DNA from: Hippea alviniae EP5-r
GTDB lineage: Bacteria > Campylobacterota_A > Desulfurellia > Desulfurellales > Hippeaceae
DNA: 64,000 bases
NCBI RefSeq assembly: GCF_000420385.1
Contig: NZ_ATUV01000001.1
Location: 248,001-312,000, forward strand
Reading direction: 5' to 3'
Shown: in pieces, positions 1-8,370 of the stretch
Layout of the letters: the number at the start of each line of letters is the position of its first letter
Position numbering within the stretch: the stretch's first letter is position 1
Notes under the pieces: model-generated
Database searches by the model: none
Seen by the model: only the letters and a program-made list of their open reading frames with translations
Told to the model about the DNA's origin: nothing
Translations under genes and position numbers: made by a program

Positions 1-173
1 CAAATCCCTATTACTATAAGGTTTTTTAAAACTCTCGTTTTTTACGTGAGTCTGTTTATTCACTCTTTTGCTTGCATTAGACTTTAGGCGTGAAGCTTGA
101 TCAAGGTTGGAGTTTTTCCTGGTCAGGAAAATGGATTGATGTTTAATGTAAAGCTCTTTGAAGGAGGTTTTTT
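1..173. other. Candidate oriT region upstream of the mobilization genes
   Basis: In TrwABC-type systems oriT lies just upstream of trwA. This stretch has no gene, has several short inverted repeats (for example 114-131 and the palindrome around 95-104), and ends in a strong ribosome binding site. No known nic sequence was recognised, so the assignment rests on position and repeat content only. Confidence 0.3.
114..131. repeat. 8-bp inverted repeat with 2-nt loop
   Basis: TTTTCCTG at 114-121 and its exact complement CAGGAAAA at 124-131 flank a GT loop. It could be a hairpin in the relaxase recognition region or a protein-binding palindrome. No T run follows, so a terminator is less likely. 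Confidence 0.5.
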
Positions 174-257
174 ATGGCTTACCTAACCCGGGATGGAAAG
201 ATGGATGAAACATTTTTAAAGAATCTTGGAAAGGAGAGCATCTATGTCAAAGATTGA
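174..257 (+). CDS. Possible 27-residue peptide upstream of the RHH protein
   Basis: An ATG at 174 follows an excellent Shine-Dalgarno sequence (aaggaggt, 161-168). The frame stays open for 27 codons and overlaps the next gene start by 14 bases. It could be a leader peptide coupling translation to the next gene or a truncated gene. No family was recognised. The ribosome binding site is the main evidence. Confidence 0.35.
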   Translation: MAYLTRDGKMDETFLKNLGKESIYVKD

Positions 258-516
258 TATGCATATTAGTCTGGATAGCTCTTATTTCTCCCTTATGGAG
301 AAAATGAGAGCAAAAAAGACAAGGAGTGCGTTTATTGAAGAACTTCTGGATCACAAAAAAGAGATAAACAGCATTTTAGATCATTTGTCAGCAGTAAAAA
401 ACAACCAGAAGCGCATATTTGCATTGCTGCTTCTGATATCGGAAAAGTGTGAAGTATCGGATGAAAAAATCAAAGCAGTTATGCTCGAAAATAAAGATAA
501 CAAGGAGGAGTTATGA
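244..516 (+). CDS. Small ribbon-helix-helix-like relaxosome accessory protein (TrwA-like position)
   Basis: This 90-residue protein begins with a short β-strand-like segment (KIDMHISLD) followed by two predicted helices containing TRSAFIEELL, as in ribbon-helix-helix DNA-binding proteins. The rest looks helical and charged. The start is taken at 244, behind AAGGAG at 230-235, rather than at the TTG at 226. Its stop overlaps the coupling-protein start by four bases (ATGA). The order small RHH protein, coupling protein, MobF relaxase matches trwA-trwB-trwC of R388-type plasmids, so it probably binds oriT and represses the operon. The fold and role are inferred from position and pattern, not from a clear family match. 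Confidence 0.55.
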   Translation: MSKIDMHISLDSSYFSLMEKMRAKKTRSAFIEELLDHKKEINSILDHLSAVKNNQKRIFALLLLISEKCEVSDEKIKAVMLENKDNKEEL

Positions 517-2357
517 GCAGATCCGTTTTAGGTATAGGTGAAGGATTTGATCTGTTTGTCAACAGGATTAGATACATTGCATACTTTCTTATATACAATA
601 TAGGCCTAACTATCATTGCCTTTTTAGTATCCTTTTTCTATTTTGCGCAGAAGGATTCCAACATAATATTTATTCTCAAATACAGCATAAAATACGGCTT
701 TTACAATCTAAAACTATGGTTCTTTGAAGGACTTGTTAAAAATCAAAAGCTACCTTTTGATTACGGCTTTGCTCAAAATATATACAGAAAATACTTCTCC
801 CTTATACTCCACACCCATGCCTTTTATTATGCTATTGGTATTTCTGTACTCATTTTCCTTATCACCTTCTTTTTAGTCTACAGATATACAAAGAAGTTAT
901 CAGATAAGCGCATAGTAAGAGGCACAAAGATTAAAAATCTGGGCAAAGTTAAAGAGCTCTCCAAGTTCATAAGACCGAAAGATGAAGTAAAGCACACTAT
1001 TGTGATAGGAACGACAGGCTCAGGCAAGACACAGTCCTTACTGAATCTAATGAAAGAAAAAATCACTGAAGGCAAAAATGTCATTTTTGATGCAAAAGGA
1101 GATTTCTTATCCAGGTTTTTTAGAAAGGGAGTAGACATTATTCTAAATCCCCTGGACATAAGGAGCCATAGATGGAACTTTTTGGAAGAAATTGAAGATA
1201 TAGCAGATCTTGAAACTCTCTCCCAATCTCTTATCCAGAAACCAAAGGGAAGCATAAACCATACATCGGATTATTTTATCAAGAATGCGCAACAGATACT
1301 GTTTATGCTCCTTCAACAGCTACTGGAAAAAGGCGTATTAGACAACAGCAAAGTTAGAGAAGCCATACTAAATGAGATATTCTACAAAACAGATTCATCT
1401 TTGCTTTCTGGTTTTAAAAAGGATCTGAATCTTGGCAGCAATGTATCGCTTGCAGATACATTATCCACACTCAGGGTACATCTCTCCTTTGCAAGGGCTA
1501 TAGGTTATGAGCCCGATGTTAATCCAAAGTTTCATATAAAAGAGTGGATAAGCTCTCATGAGAACAGAAATGTGTACATAACCTACGATTTTAGCAAATC
1601 GCCTATAACAGAAGGCTTCTACTCCGCATTCTTAAATATGCTTCTGCTTCGTTTATCATCTATGCCGGATATAAACAGCGCAAACGGCTCAAAGATAAGA
1701 ATCTGGATAGATGAACTTGCAAATCTTCCAACAATACCAAATCTTGGAGAAGCTCTATCTTATGTAAGGAGTAAAGGAGTAGCGTTTTATTTGTCCACCC
1801 AAAGCCTTGAAGGTCTTAAAAGAAGATATAAGACTTTTGAAATTGCAGATATACTTAACAACTGCAACACAATAATCTCCTTTGCTGCCAACGATTCATT
1901 CACGGCAGAAACCATTTCAAAACTGATAGGCCAAACCCAGATAGAGCTGCCCAGTAAGAATAATTTCTCAAGCCCTAAAATCTCTAAAATTGATGGTATA
2001 AACCTTCATAAGGAGAGAACAACAGAAGTGGCCGTTTTGCCTTCAGAGATTATGGCTTTAAAAGATCTTGAGTTTTATGCCAAATTCTCAAGAAGATGGT
2101 ATAAAGGTAAACTAAAATACATAAATATTCCAAAAAATGATATAGAGTTCTTCATAAAAAATACCTCATTCAACCTAAATGCAGACAGCCGTAACCATAA
2201 TAAAAAGAATGAGAACAACGGAGATCCGAAGCCACTTACAACTCATTCAGATGACAACAAAATATCAAAAGAGAAAGACAACCCAAAAGATGAAAACAAG
2301 GACTCAAAGAAACTAAACCAAAACCCGCTTGATATAGCAGATAAATTTATGGAGTAG
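513..2357 (+). CDS. Type IV coupling protein (TrwB/TraD/VirD4 family)
   Basis: This 614-residue membrane ATPase would link the relaxase-DNA complex to a secretion channel. Two hydrophobic segments lie near residues 20-45 and 98-122. A Walker A motif GTTGSGKT is at about 166-173 and a Walker B segment IWIDELANLP near 396-405. AYLSTQ-like downstream motifs (FYLSTQSLEGLKRR) are as in TraD/TraG proteins. The last 60 residues are a hydrophilic Lys/Asn/Asp-rich tail. It overlaps the upstream gene by ATGA and is followed after 3 bases by the relaxase, so the three genes form one operon. Family membership is clear; the secretion partner is not in the window. Confidence 0.88.
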   Translation: MSRSVLGIGEGFDLFVNRIRYIAYFLIYNIGLTIIAFLVSFFYFAQKDSNIIFILKYSIKYGFYNLKLWFFEGLVKNQKLPFDYGFAQNIYRKYFSLILHTHAFYYAIGISVLIFLITFFLVYRYTKKLSDKRIVRGTKIKNLGKVKELSKFIRPKDEVKHTIVIGTTGSGKTQSLLNLMKEKITEGKNVIFDAKGDFLSRFFRKGVDIILNPLDIRSHRWNFLEEIEDIADLETLSQSLIQKPKGSINHTSDYFIKNAQQILFMLLQQLLEKGVLDNSKVREAILNEIFYKTDSSLLSGFKKDLNLGSNVSLADTLSTLRVHLSFARAIGYEPDVNPKFHIKEWISSHENRNVYITYDFSKSPITEGFYSAFLNMLLLRLSSMPDINSANGSKIRIWIDELANLPTIPNLGEALSYVRSKGVAFYLSTQSLEGLKRRYKTFEIADILNNCNTIISFAANDSFTAETISKLIGQTQIELPSKNNFSSPKISKIDGINLHKERTTEVAVLPSEIMALKDLEFYAKFSRRWYKGKLKYINIPKNDIEFFIKNTSFNLNADSRNHNKKNENNGDPKPLTTHSDDNKISKEKDNPKDENKDSKKLNQNPLDIADKFME

Positions 2358-2360
2358 ACT

Positions 2361-5039
2361 ATGTTATCAAAGCCAATCTCAAGAAGCCCCTCTGGGGCTT
2401 CTGCCTATTATTATCAAACAGAAAACAAGACAAACAGCCTATGGGGAGGCAAAGCAGCAGAAGAGCTCGGATTAAGGGATAAAGTGAAACTTGAGCAGTT
2501 TCAAAGAGTCTTGGATGGTTTTCATCCCTATAGGGATGAGAAACTAAGACAGAATGCCAATAAGGAGAATGCTATAGCCGGATGGGATTTTACATTCTCA
2601 CTCTCCAAGAATGCATCCATTTTAGCTTTAGCAGACAGAAGAATAGAAAAGGCATTTCATAAAAGCATTGATGAAGCTTTGTCTATAGCCCAAGAGAGAT
2701 ACGCTCTAACAAGAACAGGCCATGCCGGTATAAACAAAGAGCACACAGGCAACCTTTTATATGCGCGTTTTACACACTACAACTCAAGAGCCAATGACCC
2801 ACAGATTCATGAGCATGTGTTTATTGTCAATACCACCTTAGGAATAGATGGCAAATGGAGAAGCCTTGATAACAGAGAGCTTTACTCACTCTACAAGCAT
2901 ATAGGTCAGATTCAGGAGCATATTTTAGCCCAAGAGCTAAAGAGTCTTGGCTATGAGCTTGAGATAGACAGAAAAAACGGTATGGTTGATATAAAGACAG
3001 CAAGACAAGATGTAAAGGAATTTTTCTCAAAACGCTCTCAGCAGATAAAAGAAGAGTATGAGAAAAACAAAGATAGGTTTGAATATGAAAGAGACGCAAA
3101 GCAGAAGGCAAGCTGGGATACAAGACAAGAGAAGGACCACAACTTCTCATACAAGGAAATGAAGAATAAGGTTAATCTGGAGCTAAAAGAGCATTTTGGA
3201 ATAAACCTGAAGCAGTTCAAAAAACAGGCAGTAGAATTAGCAAGGCAAAACAGCGTGACCCTGCAAGCAAAAACAGCAAAAGAACAATCAGAAGCCACTA
3301 TAGATAAATCTCTCGATACTGCATTGGAAGATTTAACCAAAGCTCAATCCGTTTTTACAAAAGAACAGATTGAAAATCTTATTCTAAAACAGACGCTTGG
3401 TGAAAACATCACTTTAAAACAGATAGACGAAGCTATAGAAAAAGAGATAAAAAACGGAAATATCTTAGCCCTTGATGATAAATATCTAACAACAAGGGCT
3501 ATACAGAGTATAGAAAAAGAAACCGTAAGCATAATAGAGCATAATGTTCAAACAACAGGAATATACGATAAGCAGCAAGCTAAGGAGTTAATAGAGCTCC
3601 AAGAAAGATATCAAAACTTTAAATATACAGATGGACAAAAGGAGTTTATGGAAAAAGCCCTAACTCAAAATAAAAGGTATCTTATCGTTCAGGGTAACGC
3701 AGGAAGTGGAAAAACAGCTTCAATTAAACTTATAAACAGGGCTTATACTCAGGAAGAATGCAAAGTTATTGGCGTTGCTCCAACCGGTAAGGCTGCAAAC
3801 CTACTAAAGGAATCAGGCATTGAGAATGTATTTACAATAGCAAAACTAAAGAACGAGATCCAAAACGGCAATATCAATCTCAACAACTCAAAAACCGTAC
3901 TGATTGTGGATGAATCCAGTATGATTTCAAGCTCTGATATGCACTTTTTGATTAAGCAAGAAACAGCTAAAACTATTCTTGTTGGCGATATAAAGCAGTT
4001 TAAACCCATAGAGCAGGGAAAAGTCTTTGAAGATATACAGAAACACATAAAACCTGAGAACTATGTAGATATGCAACAGACCGTTAGATTCAAGACTCAA
4101 GAACAAAAACAAACAGCTAATCTTATGAACCAGAAGAGATTTGCAGAAGCTATAGACTTGCTTGATAGAAACGGTAGTATAAAAGAGATAGAGGATAAAA
4201 ATGAAAAGATCGAGAAAATCAAGGAGTGCTATATTGAAAATATCAAAAACAACAGAGATGTCCTTTTAATAACAAATACAAATAAGGAAAGGGAAATACT
4301 CAATGAGACAATAAGGGAAAAGCTCAAAGAAGAAGGCTTAGTAGATAAAAAAGACTATAAGGTTTTAGCCTATTCACCCAAGAATTTAGATCCTGCCGAG
4401 AGGAACTTCATAGAAAGCTACCGAAAGACAGACAAACTTATCTTCACAAGCCAAAGCAGAACAGGCCTTGTTGGTGAAGCAAATATTATAGATGTCGATA
4501 AAGATAAAAATACTATAAGAATAGAGCATAATAACAGGATATACGAATTTACTCCGCAGGATTTAAAGGATGCAGCTTTATTTAAACAGAATTATAGAAA
4601 CTTCTCTGTTGGTGATACGATTATCTTTTTAAAGAACGATAAGGGCTTAAATATAGCCAATGGAGAGATAGGCAAAATAGAGAGCATTGAAAAGGACAGA
4701 ATAGGCATAATAAAGCAAAATAGAGAAAATGTAACCATAAACACCAATCAAAACTCAAAAGATGTCTATAACTACATCGACCACGCCTATGCAATAACGA
4801 CCTACAAAAGCCAGGGACAAACAACGAATGTAACAATATATTCTCACAGCTCTGAGACAATCTCAAATCAGGAGTCTTTCTATGTGGCAGCCACAAGGGC
4901 TAAAGAAGAGACTGTTATCTTTACAGACAACAAAGAAATTCTAAAAGAACAATCCCAGATGGAACAGGAGAAGTTGAGCACGATTGATTTTGGAAAGAAA
5001 AGAAGAGATAGAAGAAAAAGAAAAAATGCACCTATCTAA
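2361..5039 (+). CDS. MobF-type conjugative relaxase-helicase (TrwC/TraI family)
   Basis: This 892-residue protein has an N-terminal TrwC relaxase domain and a C-terminal RecD-like helicase. A tyrosine cluster (YYY, 16-18) holds the presumed nicking residue. A metal-binding HUH region includes HEHVFIVN near residues 150-157. The signature WGGKAAEELGL resembles TrwC. The helicase has Walker A GNAGSGKT at about 445-452, Walker B LIVDESS near 514-520 and a YKSQG motif near 814-818. It would nick oriT and unwind the transferred strand. The N-terminus is compact: the tyrosines sit in one triplet rather than in two separated pairs. It ends in a basic tail. Confidence 0.9.
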   Translation: MLSKPISRSPSGASAYYYQTENKTNSLWGGKAAEELGLRDKVKLEQFQRVLDGFHPYRDEKLRQNANKENAIAGWDFTFSLSKNASILALADRRIEKAFHKSIDEALSIAQERYALTRTGHAGINKEHTGNLLYARFTHYNSRANDPQIHEHVFIVNTTLGIDGKWRSLDNRELYSLYKHIGQIQEHILAQELKSLGYELEIDRKNGMVDIKTARQDVKEFFSKRSQQIKEEYEKNKDRFEYERDAKQKASWDTRQEKDHNFSYKEMKNKVNLELKEHFGINLKQFKKQAVELARQNSVTLQAKTAKEQSEATIDKSLDTALEDLTKAQSVFTKEQIENLILKQTLGENITLKQIDEAIEKEIKNGNILALDDKYLTTRAIQSIEKETVSIIEHNVQTTGIYDKQQAKELIELQERYQNFKYTDGQKEFMEKALTQNKRYLIVQGNAGSGKTASIKLINRAYTQEECKVIGVAPTGKAANLLKESGIENVFTIAKLKNEIQNGNINLNNSKTVLIVDESSMISSSDMHFLIKQETAKTILVGDIKQFKPIEQGKVFEDIQKHIKPENYVDMQQTVRFKTQEQKQTANLMNQKRFAEAIDLLDRNGSIKEIEDKNEKIEKIKECYIENIKNNRDVLLITNTNKEREILNETIREKLKEEGLVDKKDYKVLAYSPKNLDPAERNFIESYRKTDKLIFTSQSRTGLVGEANIIDVDKDKNTIRIEHNNRIYEFTPQDLKDAALFKQNYRNFSVGDTIIFLKNDKGLNIANGEIGKIESIEKDRIGIIKQNRENVTINTNQNSKDVYNYIDHAYAITTYKSQGQTTNVTIYSHSSETISNQESFYVAATRAKEETVIFTDNKEILKEQSQMEQEKLSTIDFGKKRRDRRKRKNAPI

Positions 5040-5118
5040 CGAAGAAAAGGCTGATGCAATAGAAAAAACAGAAAGCAAAGAAGAATCAGAAGAGGTGAGC
5101 TTGGGGATTTCGAGATGA
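5026..5118 (+). CDS. Possible 30-residue acidic peptide at the end of the mobilization operon
   Basis: An ATG at 5026 inside the relaxase 3' end opens a 30-codon frame rich in Glu and Lys, ending at 5118. The upstream sequence is purine-rich but has no clear ribosome binding site. It may be a chance frame or the remnant of a longer downstream gene. Confidence 0.2.
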   Translation: MHLSNEEKADAIEKTESKEESEEVSLGISR

Positions 5119-5272
5119 AAAGTTAAAAGTGTAGTTTTATTGTATTTATTCCATTATCCTATTTTTGGCAATCTTGTTGAATATAGGATACTATAAAAAC
5201 CATGTTAGAGAGTTTTTATTACCTGATACCAAGGTTTTTAGTATCAAATTTGAATTATTCTCTTTATTTTTC

Positions 5273-5286
5273 ATATCAATTGATAT
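5273..5286. promoter_or_regulatory. 14-bp perfect palindrome, candidate toxin-antitoxin operator
   Basis: ATATCAATTGATAT is an exact palindrome ending 18 bases before the toxin start codon, and a TATAAT-like stretch follows at 5286-5291. Toxin-antitoxin operons are usually autorepressed by the DNA-binding antitoxin, and the second gene here has an HTH domain. Operator function is inferred. Confidence 0.5.
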
Positions 5287-5304
5287 ATAATAAGGAGGAC
5301 AGCA

Positions 5305-5619
5305 ATGAATGATGGAATGGTAGAAATATTTATTGAGCTATGGAGAGAAGCATGCAAGAACGGAATAGACTTTGTTCCCCGTAGTAAAAACAGGGAGTTT
5401 CTGAGTATGTATAAATTGACTAAAAACCAAGCAATTAAGGCTCTGTGTGGTTTGTCTGCAGAGAATTATCGTTCTGGTCCAAAGAAAGACAGAGATAGAA
5501 AAGGGGATGTTTGGGAATTTAAAATAAACATACATGATATAAGAGATATTTATGTGAAGGTTAAGCTTTACAGCATAAACGGTAAATATTATGCAAAATG
5601 CATAAGCTTTCACAAATAA
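5305..5619 (+). CDS. MqsR-like type II toxin
   Basis: This 104-residue basic protein resembles MqsR-family RNase toxins. Its pattern is LTKNQAIKALCGLSAENY, then GPKKDRDRKGDVWEF, then a β-rich end with YVKVKLY and CISFHK. Known MqsR acts as an mRNA interferase on the RelE-like fold. A strong ribosome binding site (aaggagg, 5292-5298) precedes the ATG. The antitoxin gene follows 14 bases after its stop with its own ribosome binding site. The toxin-first order is that of mqsRA. The family call rests on motif pattern and gene order and is fairly sure. Confidence 0.75.
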   Translation: MNDGMVEIFIELWREACKNGIDFVPRSKNREFLSMYKLTKNQAIKALCGLSAENYRSGPKKDRDRKGDVWEFKINIHDIRDIYVKVKLYSINGKYYAKCISFHK

Positions 5620-5633
5620 CATGGAGGTGCAAT

Positions 5634-6668
5634 ATGAAAAAGGCAATTTGCCCTGTATGCGAGAAAGAAGTAGAAGTTGAACCTATAAAGAAAACAATTA
5701 CTGTAAAAGTTAGAAAAGAAAACATAGAGATACCTGTCACCTTTTTCAAGTGCAAAGAGTGCGGATATGATGAAATAGAAGATAGGGAAAATCCGATTGA
5801 TGAGCTTGACCTTGCTTATAGAGAATATAGAAAGAGACATGGTATGCTTCAACCAGAAGAAATTACCCAATTAAGAAAACAGTATGGCTTAAGCCAAAGA
5901 GAATTGGCAAAAATACTGGGATTAAGTCCAGCAACCTTGAGCAGATACGAAACAGGTGGACTACAAGAGCCAGCCCATGATTATTTACTTCAAATGCTAA
6001 AAAAGCCTGAGAATATGCTTGAAATACTCAATAAAAATAAAGAACTTTTAAAAGAAAAAAAGATAATGGCTCTTAGAGAAATCCTTCTGAATAAAATTAA
6101 CAACAAGGAAAAAGAGAAAGAGATAGAAGAAAGACACAACATAAAGAGTGAAACATTTCGTGGAAACAGAAAATTCTCTGTAGAGAGATTTAAAGATATT
6201 GTCTATTACATAATAAACAAAATGGAGCAGATGAACTATGTAGTAAATAAAACCAAACTTAACAAACTTCTATTTTACGCTGATTTTTTATATTTTAGAA
6301 AATTTGGAGTATCTTTAACAGGTGCAGCCTATGCAAAATTACCTTATGGACCATGCCCTGATGATTTCCAACACCTATTAGACTTAATGGAAAAAGAAAA
6401 TATTATAGTAGTTAAAGAGTTCTACCATCCTATAGGAAATGAAGAGATTGCAGAGAGTAGACTTTATACACCTGCATCAAAAAGAGAGATATCATTAAGC
6501 CAACAGGAAAAAGAGTTTATAGATTCTGTAGTAAAAACAATAGGAAGCAAAAAAGCGTCTGAACTGTCAGACCTTTCTCATAAAGAAAAAGCATATAAAG
6601 AGACAGAAGACTACAAAAATATAGATTATAGATACGCTAAAGATATCATTATTACCAACAATAATTAA
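5634..6668 (+). CDS. Antitoxin: MqsA-like zinc ribbon, HTH and Panacea (DUF4065) domains
   Basis: This 344-residue protein has three parts. An N-terminal zinc ribbon has paired cysteines (CPVC at about 6-9 and CKEC near 40-43). A Cro/Xre-type HTH follows (LSQRELAKILGLSPATLSRYE, about 86-106). The C-terminal half is Panacea-like, with KLNKLLFYADFLYF and LPYGPCPDDF. The first two parts match MqsA; Panacea is a known widespread antitoxin domain. The start is placed at 5634 behind GGAGGTG, not at 5598, which lies inside the toxin gene. It should neutralise the upstream toxin and repress the operon through the palindrome at 5273-5286. The MqsA-Panacea fusion makes it much longer than classical MqsA. 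Confidence 0.8.
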   Translation: MKKAICPVCEKEVEVEPIKKTITVKVRKENIEIPVTFFKCKECGYDEIEDRENPIDELDLAYREYRKRHGMLQPEEITQLRKQYGLSQRELAKILGLSPATLSRYETGGLQEPAHDYLLQMLKKPENMLEILNKNKELLKEKKIMALREILLNKINNKEKEKEIEERHNIKSETFRGNRKFSVERFKDIVYYIINKMEQMNYVVNKTKLNKLLFYADFLYFRKFGVSLTGAAYAKLPYGPCPDDFQHLLDLMEKENIIVVKEFYHPIGNEEIAESRLYTPASKREISLSQQEKEFIDSVVKTIGSKKASELSDLSHKEKAYKETEDYKNIDYRYAKDIIITNNN

Positions 6669-6940
6669 CTCAACCAGAATATCTTTGGATGACCATAACC
6701 AAGCGTTATATATCCATACAAAAAAGCTGATACTGTTTTGCTTATTCTATGAAATATGAAATGCTTTTATCCATAAATGATATAAATAGATGGATTTTAT
6801 AAAATTATTGACATTAATTAAAATTAATATCTTTGATAAAATAATGCCAGAAACATCCATGGAAAGCATCGTGAGGTGCATCTTGCGTCGTTAAGTAAAG
6901 GGTGGATGCTTCTAAAAAAAATTATTTTTTGGGAGGTAGC
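6669..6940. other. Intergenic leader with inverted repeat
   Basis: No gene is seen. A TTGACA box lies at 6808-6813, without a well-spaced -10 box. A 7-bp inverted repeat (AAGCATC 6864-6870, GATGCTT 6905-6911) sits in the likely 5' leader of the next gene and is followed by an A/T-rich stretch. It could be a leader hairpin; no riboswitch class was recognised. Confidence 0.3.
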
Positions 6941-8113
6941 ATGGCTGTAGAGGCTGAAGCTTTGGTTTTGGAAAGGAAGTATGGGGAAATTGTGGATGAA
7001 CTGGACAAAATCATAACATTCCTGGAGAAGTATTACAGCAAAGCAAGCAAAAAACGAAAAAGAATAAGCTACCTCAAAGTTTACAGAAGCATCTACAGAA
7101 AATGCATGGAGAATCCCAAAAATAAATGTTCGGTTTCCTATCAAGATTTTTATAGCATAGCTGCGAAAGAAGAAGAGATATCTGAAGAAATTAAAAAAGA
7201 GAACAAAAAACCTATAAATGACAGAATAAAGAAGATGATAAAAGTGGGCGTTAAAGAATCTATAGACGAGTATTACGCTATAAATCCATTCTCTCGTAAG
7301 ATATTAGATTTTGCTAAATGCTCTAAAGATTCTAACAGCGAGTTATGCTTAGACATAAAGTTCTCAGAAAGCTCACCGGAAATGATAAATAAAAAAGTCA
7401 ACAAGCTTTCTACTGTTGTAGTTGAAGCTAAAGACGATATAAAAGATACAATCAGTGATAAAGTTGGTAGTCTTTCTGAAATTGTTAGCGAAGCCAAAGT
7501 TGATATAAAAAACCTTGTTCAACATCATAAGCTGGAAGAAATCCCTCTTCCAGATCGTGTATTAAAAGATTTCAATAGAAAATATATGACCTTGTATGAA
7601 TGCTTATTAGGCCTGATGTGGGGAATTCCTGTAGGTTTGGCTGTACTGATAATGACTGGATTTTTACAACAATTTATAACTAATCCATCTACTATCCACA
7701 AAATCAATATAATTGCCATCGGTGCTTTACTCTTCTCTGTATTGATAGTAGTTCTTTACCTTGAAAATGGGTTTGATTTTAAAAAGTTAAATAAAAATAA
7801 ACAGAGAGTGCCATCCAAGCTGACAAAGTTTTTGCTCATACCATTTTTCTTTATTTTTGCCTTAATAAAAAGGGAAAAATTTATAAGCCCTACAGTAGAG
7901 AATATCGTTTTATACATTACAAACAAAAATAGTTTGGTTGTGGCAGAAATAAATGAGCAATGCCCTATATGTAAAACTGCTGGGATAGAAAGTAAGTTCA
8001 AATTAAAGAACATGGGAGATTTGGTTGTTGCTGAATGTGAAGAGAACCCTTTGCATACCTATATCTACGATCATGTTACAAAGAAAGGTTACTTTTTAAG
8101 AAAAAGGCGTTAG
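6941..8113 (+). CDS. Unknown membrane protein with helical N-terminus and C-terminal Cys pair
   Basis: The protein has 390 residues; the start at 6941 is chosen for its GGGAGGTAG ribosome binding site. The first 200 residues are charged and helical. They contain two similar segments near 150-190 (LSTVVVEAKDDIKD and LSEIVSEAKVDIKN), as in coiled-coil repeats. Three hydrophobic segments follow near 230-252, 262-281 and 304-318. The C-terminal domain has CPIC near 343-346 and one further cysteine. The layout suggests a membrane-anchored protein with a long N-terminal coil. No family was recognised. The gene stands alone, with a perfect terminator overlapping its stop codon. Confidence 0.7.
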   Translation: MAVEAEALVLERKYGEIVDELDKIITFLEKYYSKASKKRKRISYLKVYRSIYRKCMENPKNKCSVSYQDFYSIAAKEEEISEEIKKENKKPINDRIKKMIKVGVKESIDEYYAINPFSRKILDFAKCSKDSNSELCLDIKFSESSPEMINKKVNKLSTVVVEAKDDIKDTISDKVGSLSEIVSEAKVDIKNLVQHHKLEEIPLPDRVLKDFNRKYMTLYECLLGLMWGIPVGLAVLIMTGFLQQFITNPSTIHKINIIAIGALLFSVLIVVLYLENGFDFKKLNKNKQRVPSKLTKFLLIPFFFIFALIKREKFISPTVENIVLYITNKNSLVVAEINEQCPICKTAGIESKFKLKNMGDLVVAECEENPLHTYIYDHVTKKGYFLRKRR

Positions 8114-8131
8114 GTTTCCTAACGCCTTTTT
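8101..8131 (+). terminator. Rho-independent terminator overlapping the stop codon
   Basis: A perfect 14-bp stem (8101-8114 with 8118-8131) with a 3-nt loop contains the TAG stop of the membrane protein gene. One arm ends in a T run and the other begins with an A run, so it could work in both directions. Confidence 0.9.
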
Positions 8132-8286
8132 CTTAATCGTCTAGATAAAAGTTTTTTTAGTGTCTCAATCTTACAAAACTGATCATGAAAACACATTTTT
8201 TAAGGATAAGTTAGTGTTAGTAAATTTTTACTTTTCTTTTTAAGAGAATTAAGCATGTGTATATCCAAACTGTATTCACTTTGTTC

Positions 8287-8328
8287 TTGTGCTGCAATCT
8301 TTAAATATGTATAATAGTACATATTTAA
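8287..8328 (+). promoter_or_regulatory. σ70-type promoter overlapped by an 11-bp inverted repeat
   Basis: TTGTGC (8287-8292) and TATAAT (8310-8315) are 17 bases apart. The -10 box lies within a perfect inverted repeat: TTAAATATGTA at 8301-8311 and its complement at 8318-8328, with a 6-nt spacer. The arrangement is that of a repressor operator on a promoter. The target is the gene at 8371; the binding protein is unknown. Confidence 0.6.
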
Positions 8329-8370
8329 GGTATTTTTGTTTGATGGGTATTAATCTGCTATTAGAGTCGG

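Noticed and set aside
3038-3340. Minus-strand frames inside the relaxase gene
   Set aside because: The relaxase family match on the plus strand is continuous through this region. The minus-strand translations are rich in Ser, Phe, Leu and Cys, as is typical of shadows.
5338-5646. Minus-strand frame opposite the toxin gene
   Set aside because: The plus-strand toxin has a strong ribosome binding site, a family pattern and a partner. The opposite frame has none of these.
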